This document shows positions 34,596 through 43,391 of a stretch of DNA of 64,000 nucleotides, piece after piece (positions within the stretch are counted from its first letter, which is position 1; every line of letters begins with the position of its first letter). The notes below the pieces were generated by a model, which was not told the origin of the DNA, made no database searches, and saw nothing but the letters and a program-made list of their open reading frames with translations. The stretch is from Lentibacter sp. XHP0401 (GTDB lineage Bacteria > Pseudomonadota > Alphaproteobacteria > Rhodobacterales > Rhodobacteraceae): positions 1-64,000 of the forward strand of contig NZ_JAOWLC010000008.1 in the NCBI RefSeq assembly GCF_025751535.1. The letters are read 5' to 3'. The position numbers and the translations under genes were made by a program.

Positions 34596-37103
34596 ATGAA
34601 AACCCAAGTTAAAGCTCTTGTTGTCGGGGGCGGTGCCGTTGGCACGTCCATTGCGTATCATCTTGCAAAGGCTGGGTGGGACGATGTGATGCTCATTGAG
34701 CGTGACGAACTCACCTCTGGCTCTACGTGGCACGCCGCCGGCCTTCTGCCGCTTTTCAACATGTCTTATGCGACCACACATATTCACCAATACTCCGTCG
34801 AGTTCTACAAACAGCTTGAGGCCGAAACAGGGCTCAACGCGGGCTTTGCCGTGGTTGGCAACCTGCGCATGGCGCAGACGCAGGAGCGCATGGACGAATA
34901 CATGCTCTACGCCTCGACTGCCGAAACCTGTGGTGTGTCATATGAATGGCTGACGCCTGACCAGATAAAGGAACGCTGGCCGCTTATCCGCACGGACGAC
35001 CTCAAGGGCGCGATTTATCATAACACCGACGGCTATATTAACCCCGCCGATGTGACGCAGGCCATGGCCAAGGGCGCGCGCCAGCGGGGTGTGATGATCG
35101 AGCGCAAATGGCAGGCCGATGCCTTTCACTGGAACGGCACACATTGGGAGGTGACCCTCTCCAAGATGGTGGAAAAAGGCGGCAACCTCGTCCCGTCCGA
35201 AGATCAGATTGTTGTGACAGCCGAGCATGTTGTCACAGCGTCGGGCAACCACGCGCAGCGCACCGCCAAGATGCTCGGGATAAAGATGCCCGCCATACCT
35301 GTTGAGCACCAGTTTATCGTGATGGACCAAGACCCTGCCTTGGTGAAGTTCCGCGCCGAGGGTGGTGTTGAGCACCCGGTTATCCGCGATGCGGATGCGC
35401 AATCCTATGTGCGCGAAGAACGCGGTGGCTGGATTCTCGGGGTCTATGAGAAAAACGCGCCCGCCGTCTTTGAACATGGTGTGCCGGACAGCTTCCGCGC
35501 CGACCTCTTCCCGCTCGCCCTCGAGCGTATCGAAGAGCAGTACTTGGCGATGATTCACCGTATCCCCTCTTGTGAGGAAAGCGGCTTGAAAGACGATTTC
35601 AACGGCCCGATCTGCTACACACCTGATGGCAACCCGCTGGTTGGCCCCGCACCAGGGCTGCGCAATATGTGGCTGGCTGAGGGCTTCAGCTTTGGTATCA
35701 CAGCAGCAGGCGGCACAGGTTACTACCTCGCCCAGATGATGGTCGATGGCGAAGCTGAGATCGACATGGCCAGCCTTGACCCCAAACGCTATTCCTCAAA
35801 CTGGATGACAACCGAGTTTGCTGCGCGCAAAAATGAAGAATGCTATGATCACGTTTATATCCTGCATCACCCTGACGAAGAACGCCCGGCTTGCCGCCCG
35901 CTGCGTACAGCACCAGCCTATGATCGCCAGAAAGCGCGCGGCGCACAGTTTGGATTTGTAAACGGTTGGGAGCGGCCGAACTATTACGGCCCGCTCGATG
36001 CGCCAGACAGTTTCGATCACGACGCCCGCTCTTTCCGACGCGGCGGCTGGTGGCAGCATGCTGTAGATGAGGCCAAGGCGATCCGCGAAGGCGTTGGCTT
36101 GATTGATGCGACTGCCTTTAGCAAGCATGTTGTCAAAGGCCCGGGCGCAACCCAGTTCCTTGATTGGTTCACCTGCAACAAGCTGCCAAAAATCGGTCGC
36201 ATCAACCTGACCTATGCGCTCACGGCTCACGGCACAACGCGCACGGAATATACCATCGTGCGCAACGGCGAGAACGACTACTACCTCGTTTCTGCCGGCG
36301 CTTGGACAGAGTATGACGCTGATTTCCTGCGCAAGGCAGCGGCTAGTAAAATGGACGAATTCGGATATATCGAAATTCAGGATGTCACAACCCAATGGGG
36401 TGTCTTCGCCATTGCAGGCCCCAAATCCCGTGATGTTCTGAAATCGGTGATCAATGATGCGGATCCCGAAACAGCGCTTACAAACAAGCGCTTTCCATGG
36501 CTTTCGGCCAAGCAAATTGAGCTTGGCATGTGCCCCGTGAATGCGATTCGCGTGGCTTATACGGGCGAGCTCGGATGGGAACTGCACCACCCAATCGAAA
36601 TGCAAAACTACCTGTTTGATCTGCTCGAAAAGGCTGGCACGTCGCACGGTATGAAACTGGTCGGCGCGCGTGCGCAAAACTGGTTGCGTCAAGAGAAGAG
36701 CTACCGCGCTTTCGGCAACGAACTTGGTCGCGATGCAACGCCAGCAGAAGCTGACTTGCCGCGCTTTATCGACCTTGAAAAAGAGTTTCATGGCAAAGAC
36801 GAAATGGTTGCTAAAGGCGTTCGTTCTAAATGCTGCACGCTGCTTATTGATGGGCCGGATGACGCAGACCCGTGGGGCCGCGAAGTGCTTTACACAGTGG
36901 ATGGCATGCGCGTGGGTCGCCTAACTTCGGGCGGTTACTCCGTTGCCTTCTCAAAATCGATTGGTATGGGCTACGTTACACCAGAATTGGCTGTAGAAGG
37001 CACAAAGCTTAAAGTTAAAATCCAAGACAAGCTCTGGGATGCGGTTGTGACTTGCGATAGCCCTTACGACCCCAAAAACGAGACAATCCGCAAAGACGGA
37101 TGA
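34596..37103 (+). CDS. Dimethylglycine/sarcosine dehydrogenase-like FAD-GcvT fusion enzyme
   Basis: The 835-residue enzyme has an N-terminal FAD domain (ALVVGGGAVGTSIAYHLAKAG) with GSTWHAAGL, where family members attach FAD covalently. The C-terminal half (about 430-835) is GcvT-like and binds folate to capture the one-carbon unit. The architecture matches DMGDH/SARDH, which demethylate glycine-betaine breakdown products, a common marine osmolyte pathway. The ATG at 34596 follows AAGGAG. Specificity between dimethylglycine and sarcosine is not decidable from sequence. A GC-rich double hairpin follows the stop codon. Confidence 0.9.
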   Translation: MKTQVKALVVGGGAVGTSIAYHLAKAGWDDVMLIERDELTSGSTWHAAGLLPLFNMSYATTHIHQYSVEFYKQLEAETGLNAGFAVVGNLRMAQTQERMDEYMLYASTAETCGVSYEWLTPDQIKERWPLIRTDDLKGAIYHNTDGYINPADVTQAMAKGARQRGVMIERKWQADAFHWNGTHWEVTLSKMVEKGGNLVPSEDQIVVTAEHVVTASGNHAQRTAKMLGIKMPAIPVEHQFIVMDQDPALVKFRAEGGVEHPVIRDADAQSYVREERGGWILGVYEKNAPAVFEHGVPDSFRADLFPLALERIEEQYLAMIHRIPSCEESGLKDDFNGPICYTPDGNPLVGPAPGLRNMWLAEGFSFGITAAGGTGYYLAQMMVDGEAEIDMASLDPKRYSSNWMTTEFAARKNEECYDHVYILHHPDEERPACRPLRTAPAYDRQKARGAQFGFVNGWERPNYYGPLDAPDSFDHDARSFRRGGWWQHAVDEAKAIREGVGLIDATAFSKHVVKGPGATQFLDWFTCNKLPKIGRINLTYALTAHGTTRTEYTIVRNGENDYYLVSAGAWTEYDADFLRKAAASKMDEFGYIEIQDVTTQWGVFAIAGPKSRDVLKSVINDADPETALTNKRFPWLSAKQIELGMCPVNAIRVAYTGELGWELHHPIEMQNYLFDLLEKAGTSHGMKLVGARAQNWLRQEKSYRAFGNELGRDATPAEADLPRFIDLEKEFHGKDEMVAKGVRSKCCTLLIDGPDDADPWGREVLYTVDGMRVGRLTSGGYSVAFSKSIGMGYVTPELAVEGTKLKVKIQDKLWDAVVTCDSPYDPKNETIRKDG

Positions 37104-37112
37104 GGCGCCTTT

Positions 37113-37153
37113 CGGGTGCTTCGCACCCGACCCGCTGGGGGCTCTGCCCCCAG
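37113..37153 (+). terminator. GC-rich double hairpin after the DMGDH-like gene
   Basis: Two perfect stems in tandem: CGGGTGC/GCACCCG (37113-37129) and CTGGGGGC/GCCCCCAG (37135-37153), followed by a run ending in GATATTTGGGGCAAG. Tandem GC-rich stems of this wording are a common intergenic repeat in Rhodobacteraceae genomes as I recall them. It probably ends transcription from the left and may affect the convergent lysozyme gene. Confidence 0.6.
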
Positions 37154-37194
37154 ACCCCCGGGATATTTGGGGCAAGAAAAAGCGGTTGCGGTTT

Positions 37195-37938
37195 CTATTT
37201 GGAGCGCTGCTTCATCCAGCGTTTCCATGCATTACGATTGCCATTGAAGACGTTGATATCGACGCCGCCTTCTATCCCGTCGACAATGCCTGTGCTGGTG
37301 TATTGCCAGAATTGCCAGTTTTGATCCGGGTAGGACTCAGCGGGAGTTCTTGCTGTTGAGCGCAGCCAGAACTCCTCTCCTTTGAGGCGACCCAGGCCGT
37401 TTTCTTTAAAGAAGACGGGTGTTGTGTAGATGATCGGGCGTTTGCCGTAGTGCTTTTCTATTATCCCCATAAAAACCTTCATGTCGCGACGCACCTGAGC
37501 AGCGGGCGGGCGCAGTTTGCATGTTGGGGAAAATGGGTTCCATTCCATATCGAGGACAGGAGGCAGGGCGCCGCGCACTTTGGGGACATTCCGTATAAAC
37601 CAACGCGCCTGTACGCGCGCAGGCGTGCAAAAATAGTAGAAGTGGTATGCCCCGACAGGAACGCCCGCTTGTTGGGCGCCATACCAATGAGCTTGGAACA
37701 TCGGGTCAAGCAAATCTCCACCTTCGGTGGCTTTGATAAAGGCGAAGTTGATGCCTGCTTTCCTAGCTTTAGGCCAATCGATCATTGTTTGAAATCGGGC
37801 CGCATCAATCCCGTGAATGGGATACTGATGCGGCGCGGGCGTATTGAACACCACCGGATCACTGTCTCTAAACCTAGGCCCTGCGATAGTTGAATTTGCA
37901 AAAATGCAAGTCACTATTATCGTAATAAACCAGCGCAT
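37195..37938 (-). CDS. Glycoside hydrolase family 25 lysozyme
   Basis: The 247-residue secreted protein has a signal peptide (MRWFITIIVTCIFANSTIAG) and one GH25 domain (about 45-240). The HGIDAARFQTMIDWPKARK opening, FAFIKATEGGDLLD, GAYHFYYF and PPVLDMEWN (catalytic acidic pair) follow in order. GH25 enzymes cut the glycan strands of peptidoglycan. No wall-binding repeats are present, so it is a single-domain cellular enzyme rather than a typical phage endolysin. The ATG at 37938 fits the start of the signal peptide. Confidence 0.9.
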   Translation of the reverse strand: MRWFITIIVTCIFANSTIAGPRFRDSDPVVFNTPAPHQYPIHGIDAARFQTMIDWPKARKAGINFAFIKATEGGDLLDPMFQAHWYGAQQAGVPVGAYHFYYFCTPARVQARWFIRNVPKVRGALPPVLDMEWNPFSPTCKLRPPAAQVRRDMKVFMGIIEKHYGKRPIIYTTPVFFKENGLGRLKGEEFWLRSTARTPAESYPDQNWQFWQYTSTGIVDGIEGGVDINVFNGNRNAWKRWMKQRSK

Positions 37939-38034
37939 GAAAAACCCGAGCAAATCGAAACAGATGCTCAGGTTGGGTTTTTAGAGCCATTGTGTCAACG
38001 AATGTCTGCAACTGTTGCAGCTTTTCGCCTGAAG

Positions 38035-38370
38035 TCAGTCAGAAAGTTCGTCAAAACACTCAAGCGCTTTGGCAGCATACATCATGGCAGGGCCACCTCC
38101 CATCTGAATGGTCATAGATAGCACATCGGATATTTCGTCGCGGGTTGCCCCTGATTTGATAAGCGCTTCAATATGGAGCGCGATACAGGCTTCGCATTGC
38201 TTGGCCACAGCGATGCCCAGAGCGACAAACTCTTTTGTCTTGAAATCAAGCGTGCCGCCTTCTTTCACGGCCTTGCCCAAAGCACCGAAGGCGCGGGTCG
38301 TGTCGGGGATGGTTTTGTTCAATCCACGAAGTTGGTCGCGGGTATTGTCGAGTTTTTCTTGCCAGCTCAC
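38035..38370 (-). CDS. AhpD/carboxymuconolactone decarboxylase-like protein
   Basis: This 111-residue helical protein has the CEACIALHIEALIKSGAT motif (CxxC-type pair Cys-Glu-Ala-Cys followed by His), the redox-active site of AhpD-like alkylhydroperoxidase proteins. It probably reduces peroxides or partner enzymes in the cytoplasm as a homo-oligomer. Translation starts at GTG with AAGGA 7 nt upstream; no suitable ATG lies in frame. It is the last of three genes on the strand but is separated from the DUF938 gene by 66 nt. Confidence 0.87.
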   Translation of the reverse strand: MSWQEKLDNTRDQLRGLNKTIPDTTRAFGALGKAVKEGGTLDFKTKEFVALGIAVAKQCEACIALHIEALIKSGATRDEISDVLSMTIQMGGGPAMMYAAKALECFDELSD

Positions 38371-38436
38371 ATTCTGATCCTTCTATGTGTTTGGCGAACA
38401 ATGATCATGCGCGCGGCACGTTTTCTTTGACCCAGA

Positions 38437-39096
38437 TCAGAAAACTCGCTTCGCCACGAAGGATATGTTGTTTGAGGGCATCTCGATCACCTGAACAAGA
38501 TCCATTCCTGCTGTGTGTATCCAATCGATAACATCCCAGTCGTCTTTGTAGCCAATGTCTGGGTCGGCTGCACGCAGTTTGGTGTTAAATTCAGCGTCGC
38601 CTTCCGAAGTGGTTTCTCCGTCACGCAGGAAGGGGCCATAAATATGGAGGATGCCTTGAAGCGCGAGAGCTTGCCCTGCCTCTCGAATGAGCGTGCGGGC
38701 CTCCTTTTCGCTGATCAGGTGCAGAAGGTTTGTCAGGGTGATCAAACTTTGGCCTGTGTATCTGGCGGACCAGCCTTCTTGCGTGGCATTTAGCGCGACC
38801 GAGGGCAAAATGTTTGGCGTGCTCGAGTTGCTGGCCCAAGCGTTGATGCTGGCAAGGCGCGCTGCGTCAATATCAGTCGGTTGCCAGACGAGATTCGGGA
38901 GGCGTTCCGCGAGAACGGCCACATGCTGCCCTGTGCCGCTTGCGATTTCCAGCGCGCTTCCTTGCTCGGGTGCATGATGGGCCAGAACATCGGCAATGGG
39001 CTCGATGTTACGCGCAGCTGAGGGTGCAAAGAGGCGGCCACCGCCATGGTCTTCTGCAAAACTCGCAGCGGAAGGGAGATTGCGGGGAGTACTCAT
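38437..39096 (-). CDS. DUF938 family SAM-dependent methyltransferase-like protein
   Basis: The 219-residue cytoplasmic protein opens with the family signature SAARNIEPIADVL and has a Rossmann SAM loop ALEIASGTGQHVAVLAERLP. Later segments YGPFLRDGETTSEGDAEFN and DWDVIDWIHTAGMDLV are typical of DUF938. Its substrate is unknown. Its start overlaps the stop codon of the upstream FAD oxidoreductase gene (ATGA), so the two are translationally coupled and may act on related compounds. Confidence 0.9.
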   Translation of the reverse strand: MSTPRNLPSAASFAEDHGGGRLFAPSAARNIEPIADVLAHHAPEQGSALEIASGTGQHVAVLAERLPNLVWQPTDIDAARLASINAWASNSSTPNILPSVALNATQEGWSARYTGQSLITLTNLLHLISEKEARTLIREAGQALALQGILHIYGPFLRDGETTSEGDAEFNTKLRAADPDIGYKDDWDVIDWIHTAGMDLVQVIEMPSNNISFVAKRVF

Positions 39097-40172
39097 GAGG
39101 CAAACCGTTGAGGGCTCAGCGCGGCCCGTGCACTATCGTCAAGCTCGGAAGCGCGGCCCAGGATCAGATCGGCGGCCAGCAGGCTAGCTGCGGGGGCCGT
39201 CTGAAAGCCATAGCCACCTTGCCCTGCGTGCCAGAAAAAATCAGGCGCTTCGGTGTGAAACCCTATTGTGAGAGCGCGATCCGGGGAGAAGGTGCGCAGG
39301 CCCGCCCAGTTGGCCTCAATTCTTGTGACAGGCTCAGAGACCAGTTCTTCATAGCGCGCCAGCCCTTCCGCGAGCACCATGTCATCGGCCCAGGCGTCCA
39401 TGGGGGGCATCGGATGTTCCTCGGCTGGAGAGACAATGAGAGAGCCGGCATCAGGCTTGGCATACCAGCTTTCACCAACTCCGAAGAACATGGGCCAGTC
39501 AGAAACATCGTGCCCCCCCGGGGCAGGGATACGAGCCATTGAACGGCGCAGTGGGGTAAATCCGATGGTTGAAACACCTGCAAGCGTGGCCACTTCATCG
39601 ACCCAAGCGCCAGCGGCATTCACGATGAGTTTGGATTCATAGGGGCCGTCAGGTGTCTGGACGGCCCAGCCCGCTTCTGTGCGACTTATGGCGGTGACTG
39701 GTGCTTTTACACGCACTTCGCCGCCATGTGCCCGTAGCTCCCGAGCGAAATCTTGCACCATGCGATCAGTGTCAATGTCCCACGCGGCCGAGTGATAGGA
39801 CGCATGGGTAACCTGCTCCCGGTCAAGAATCGGGACCATGTTTAACGCGTCATCCAAGCCAATTTGCTCAAGGCCAAGTGTGGCTGTATCGGCCAGAAAT
39901 CTGTCGTGTTCTGCGGCGCGCCCGACAATCATCAGACCGCGCGGGCTGAGATATCCCCCGTTGGCTTCATGGAAATAGGTTTCACCGGCTTTGTTCAGGA
40001 CAACTGTTGAGGGCAAGCCATAGTTGGCCTCAAATAGCGCAGCCGAACGGCCCGAGGCGTGATAGGCAAGCGCACTCTCAGCCTCCAAGACTGTAACTTT
40101 GGCATGTGGTGCGAGTCGCGCCGCCACAGATATTCCGGCAATTCCGCCGCCGATTACGATGATGTCACGCAT
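39093..40172 (-). CDS. FAD-dependent D-amino-acid-oxidase-type oxidoreductase
   Basis: This 359-residue DAO-family flavoprotein starts MRDIIVIGGGIAGISVAARL, a GxGxxG FAD site. ESALAYHASGRSAALFE follows, and near the C-terminus GQGGYGFQTAPAASLL, both characteristic of glycine/sarcosine oxidase-like enzymes. It probably oxidises an amino or imino acid in the cytoplasm; the substrate is unknown. The longer open frame is rejected because the ATG at 40172 has an excellent AGGAGG and the extension lacks homology. It is coupled to the DUF938 gene. Confidence 0.88.
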   Translation of the reverse strand: MRDIIVIGGGIAGISVAARLAPHAKVTVLEAESALAYHASGRSAALFEANYGLPSTVVLNKAGETYFHEANGGYLSPRGLMIVGRAAEHDRFLADTATLGLEQIGLDDALNMVPILDREQVTHASYHSAAWDIDTDRMVQDFARELRAHGGEVRVKAPVTAISRTEAGWAVQTPDGPYESKLIVNAAGAWVDEVATLAGVSTIGFTPLRRSMARIPAPGGHDVSDWPMFFGVGESWYAKPDAGSLIVSPAEEHPMPPMDAWADDMVLAEGLARYEELVSEPVTRIEANWAGLRTFSPDRALTIGFHTEAPDFFWHAGQGGYGFQTAPAASLLAADLILGRASELDDSARAALSPQRFAS

Positions 40173-40217
40173 AGTGCCTCCTGACGTATTTCTGCATTCT
40201 TGGCATAGTCGCGCTAA

Positions 40218-40248
40218 CAAAAAAAGCCCCGCCAAAAGGCGAGGCTTT
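40218..40248 (-). terminator. Rho-independent terminator of the BMP transporter operon
   Basis: Read on the minus strand, GCCTCGCC, loop TTTT, GGCGGGGC is followed by a run of T residues. It lies 20-50 nt after the stop codon of the substrate-binding protein gene and ends the importer operon before the FAD oxidoreductase gene. Confidence 0.9.
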
Positions 40249-40269
40249 CTGTCGTTAGTTGTTGTAGGC

Positions 40270-41343
40270 TCACTGTGGAATGTCGCCTTCGATGCCTTCA
40301 ACGAAGAAGTTCATACCAGCCAGTGTGCCATCATCTGCCACTTCACCCTCAGCGAGCCATGCGGAGCCGTCTTGCTTGTTGATCGGGCCAGTGAAGGCGT
40401 GATATTCACCTGAGGCCAACGCGTCTTTCAAGGCAAGCGCTTCTGCTTTTACGTCAGCGGGAACGCGGTCGGTGATTTCACCGATACCAACCATGCCGGC
40501 ACCAATGCCGTCCCATGTGCTCTTGGTTTCCCATGTGCCGTCCATAACGGCTTTCACACGAGCGATATAGTAAGGCGCCCAGTCATCAATGATGGAGGAA
40601 ACCCGTGGGCCATCAGCAAACTCGGCCATATCAGACGCTTGGCCAAAGCCGATGATGTTGCCAGCGGCAGCCGCGGCAGCAAGCGGTGCTGTTGAGTCTG
40701 TGTGCTGCAAGATCACATCCGCGCCTTGTTCAATCAGAACCTTGGCCGCATCGGCTTCTTTGGCCGGATCAAACCATGTGTAAGCCCAAACGATTTTGAA
40801 CTGCACATCTGGGTTTGCCTTACGGGCGTGGATGAAGGCAGAGTTCATGCCGCGGATAACTTCGGGGATAGGGAAGGAACCGATGTAACCGATGACATTG
40901 CTTTCGGTCATCTTGCCTGCAATGTGCCCCTGGATGGCGCGACCTTCATAAAAACGCGCAGAGTAAACCGAAACGTTCTCTGCCGTTTTGTAGCCTGTTG
41001 CGTGTTCGAATTTCACGTCAGGGAATTTCTTTGCAACGTTGATGGTCGGGTCCATGTAGCCGAAAGATGTTGTGAAAATCAGATCAGCACCCTGGAGGGC
41101 CATCTGTGTCATCACGCGCTCGGCGTCAGCACCTTCCGGCACGCTTTCAACGAAAGTTGTTTCTACCTTGTCGCCGAATTCTGCTTCAACCGCGAGTCGG
41201 GCTTTGTTGTGCTCATATGTCCAGCCGCCGTCACCGACGGGACCAACGTAAACAAAGCCGACTTTGGTTTTGTCTTGAGCAAAGGCCGAGGTGGCCAGCC
41301 CGAGTGCCACGGCAGCTGTGGCGAGAAGTTTGGTGAATTTCAT
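40270..41343 (-). CDS. BMP-family ABC transporter substrate-binding protein
   Basis: The 357-residue periplasmic protein has a signal peptide cleaved after AFA (residue 22) and the BMP/Med fold. Signature segments are FVYVGPVGDGGWTYEHNKAR, VFTTSFGYMDP-like LIFTTSFGYMDP, GRAIQGHIAGKMTE and VIGYIGSFPIPEVIRGMN. Homologues bind purine nucleosides or similar compounds for import. It is the last gene of an operon after the ATPase and two permeases. No lipobox Cys is present, so it is freely periplasmic. Confidence 0.93.
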   Translation of the reverse strand: MKFTKLLATAAVALGLATSAFAQDKTKVGFVYVGPVGDGGWTYEHNKARLAVEAEFGDKVETTFVESVPEGADAERVMTQMALQGADLIFTTSFGYMDPTINVAKKFPDVKFEHATGYKTAENVSVYSARFYEGRAIQGHIAGKMTESNVIGYIGSFPIPEVIRGMNSAFIHARKANPDVQFKIVWAYTWFDPAKEADAAKVLIEQGADVILQHTDSTAPLAAAAAAGNIIGFGQASDMAEFADGPRVSSIIDDWAPYYIARVKAVMDGTWETKSTWDGIGAGMVGIGEITDRVPADVKAEALALKDALASGEYHAFTGPINKQDGSAWLAEGEVADDGTLAGMNFFVEGIEGDIPQ

Positions 41344-41388
41344 AATCTGAAGTCTCCCTGATGCAGATTCTTTGCTTAACTTAGAGCA

Positions 41389-42309
41389 TTAACTTGAGGC
41401 GTGGAAGATGCGACCCAGTGAGGCAGGGGCGCGTGATTTATCTGCTGACATGATGACCAGCACGACGATAGTGATGATGTAAGGCGACATTGACAAGAAC
41501 TCGACCGGGATCGCGACACCGGCTGCCTGCAAATTAAGCTGCAAAACCGTCACGCCGCCGAAAAGCCATGCACCGAGCAAAACGCGCCAAGGCTTCCAGC
41601 TAGCAAAAACGACAAGCGCCAAGGCGATCCAACCAGCCCCTGCTGTCATGCCTTCTGTCCATTGTGGCACACGAATAAGGCTGATGTAAGCGCCGCCAAG
41701 CCCGGCACAGGCCCCACCGAACATGATGGCAAGCACTCGGATACGCACAACTTTATAGCCAAGCGCGTGGGCGGCGTCATGGTTCTCGCCGACAGCGCGC
41801 AGGATAAGGCCAATGCGAGAATATTTGAGAGCCGCCCAGACAAGAGCAACAAGGGCGATGCCGAGATAGACGATGATATCGTGATTGAAAAGCACGGTCC
41901 CTATGAAAGGCAAGTCCGACAGGAATGGAATGTCGAGCTTAGGTGTCGAGGGCGGTTTGAGGCCTACATAATCTTGCCCCAAAAGCGATGAGAGACCGAG
42001 GCCAAAGAGCGTGAGCGCGAGCCCCGACGCCACCTGATTGGCGAGGGCGTACTGTGTGAGCAGCGCAAAGAGAAACGCAAGTGTTGCGCCGCCGATAGCC
42101 GCAAAGACAAAGCCAAAGACAGGTGAGCCAGTGACAATCGTTGCCATGAAGCCACAGATCGCACCGGTGATCATCATGCCTTCAACACCAAGGTTCAGCA
42201 CGCCTGCGCGCTCGACGACCAATTCACCGATGCCGGCGAGCAAAATAGGTGTTGCTGCAACAAGAAGCGAAGCAAGTAAGAGAGCGGGGTTGATTGCCGA
42301 AAGGTCCAT
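41389..42309 (-). CDS. BMP-type ABC transporter permease 2
   Basis: The 306-residue inner-membrane permease has about nine hydrophobic segments and the family motif GVLNLGVEGMMITGA near the N-terminus, typical of the branched-chain/ribose-type BPD_transp_2 family in nucleoside importers. Its ATG overlaps the stop codon of the first permease by 1 nt. The two permeases probably form a heterodimer with the two-domain ATPase. Confidence 0.92.
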   Translation of the reverse strand: MDLSAINPALLLASLLVAATPILLAGIGELVVERAGVLNLGVEGMMITGAICGFMATIVTGSPVFGFVFAAIGGATLAFLFALLTQYALANQVASGLALTLFGLGLSSLLGQDYVGLKPPSTPKLDIPFLSDLPFIGTVLFNHDIIVYLGIALVALVWAALKYSRIGLILRAVGENHDAAHALGYKVVRIRVLAIMFGGACAGLGGAYISLIRVPQWTEGMTAGAGWIALALVVFASWKPWRVLLGAWLFGGVTVLQLNLQAAGVAIPVEFLSMSPYIITIVVLVIMSADKSRAPASLGRIFHASS

Positions 42310-43391
42310 TACACAGTCTCCTTGCGCACGCGCTTGATACGGTAATTTGTCAGAAGATCGACAGCCAAGAGGAAGAACAAAAGCATCCCCTGAAACAGCT
42401 GGATAGCGGCTGCGGGTAGGCCAAGATTGGCCTGAGCTATTTCGCCGCCAATGTAAGTGAGTGCCATGAGCAGTCCTGCAAAGAGAATGCCAATGGGGTG
42501 CAGACGCCCTAGAAAGGCAACAATAATCGCTGTGAATCCGTAGCCTGTGTTGAAGTCGATGCTGATTTGCCCTGCGGGCCCCGACACTTCAAAGAGCCCT
42601 GCAAGCCCTGCTAGTGCGCCCGACATACCAAGGCAAAAGAGTATGAGGCGCGTTGGATTGACCGAGGAGAACTTGGCTGCGCGTGGCGCTTCGCCTGTGA
42701 GGCGGATGGAAAAGCCAAGCATGTGACGGTTGAGCAGGATATAGGCAAAGATCACTGCTATGAAGGCCGTGATAACCCCCCAGTGCATGCCCGAGCCTGT
42801 GATGATTTCGTCGTTAAAGGCGCTGGAATAATCCTTAAGGTTCCGTGACCCGGGGAAACCGTGGCCCTCAGGATTCTTTAACAACCCAAGCGACATTGAG
42901 GCAAGCAATTGCTCGGCAACATAGACCAGCATGAGCGAAACAAGGATTTCGTTGGTCTGGAACTTCACCTTTAAAAGCGCAGGGATCATGGCCCAAGCCC
43001 AGCCACCAAGGGCGCCAGCGATAATCATCAGCGGGAAGATGAACCAGGCTTCCATCGGGTAGAATGCAAGCCCAACGCCTGCACCACAGATCGCCCCGAT
43101 GATGTATTGCCCTTCTGCGCCAATGTTCCAGATGCCTGCGCGAAAGCCGAGAGAGAGGCCAATCGCAATCAGAATCAGCGGACCTCCTTTGACCAGAAGT
43201 TGTGGGCGGTAATAGAAAGCAAACTCGCCAAAGAGCGGGTCCCAAAAAATGGTGCGAATGGCCTCAAACGGGTTTTTACCGAGCAACATAAACAGCAGAC
43301 CGCCTGCTATCATCGTAATGATGATCGCAAAGATGGGGGTGAGGTAGGCAAAAGTCTGTGACGGCTGCGGGCGCTTCTCAAGCTTTAGCAT
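42309..43391 (-). CDS. BMP-type ABC transporter permease 1
   Basis: This 360-residue permease has the same fold as the next gene, with GIWNIGAEGQYIIGAICG as the family motif in place of GVLNLGVEG. The ATG at 43391 follows GGAGG and lies inside the end of the ATPase gene (14-nt overlap). It pairs with permease 2 in the nucleoside-type importer. Confidence 0.92.
   Translation of the reverse strand: MLKLEKRPQPSQTFAYLTPIFAIIITMIAGGLLFMLLGKNPFEAIRTIFWDPLFGEFAFYYRPQLLVKGGPLILIAIGLSLGFRAGIWNIGAEGQYIIGAICGAGVGLAFYPMEAWFIFPLMIIAGALGGWAWAMIPALLKVKFQTNEILVSLMLVYVAEQLLASMSLGLLKNPEGHGFPGSRNLKDYSSAFNDEIITGSGMHWGVITAFIAVIFAYILLNRHMLGFSIRLTGEAPRAAKFSSVNPTRLILFCLGMSGALAGLAGLFEVSGPAGQISIDFNTGYGFTAIIVAFLGRLHPIGILFAGLLMALTYIGGEIAQANLGLPAAAIQLFQGMLLFFLLAVDLLTNYRIKRVRKETV

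Noticed and set aside
38428-38441. FNR-like sequence TTGACCCAGATCAG before the AhpD-like gene
   Set aside because: Two defined positions mismatch and it overlaps the end of the DUF938 gene; below my threshold.
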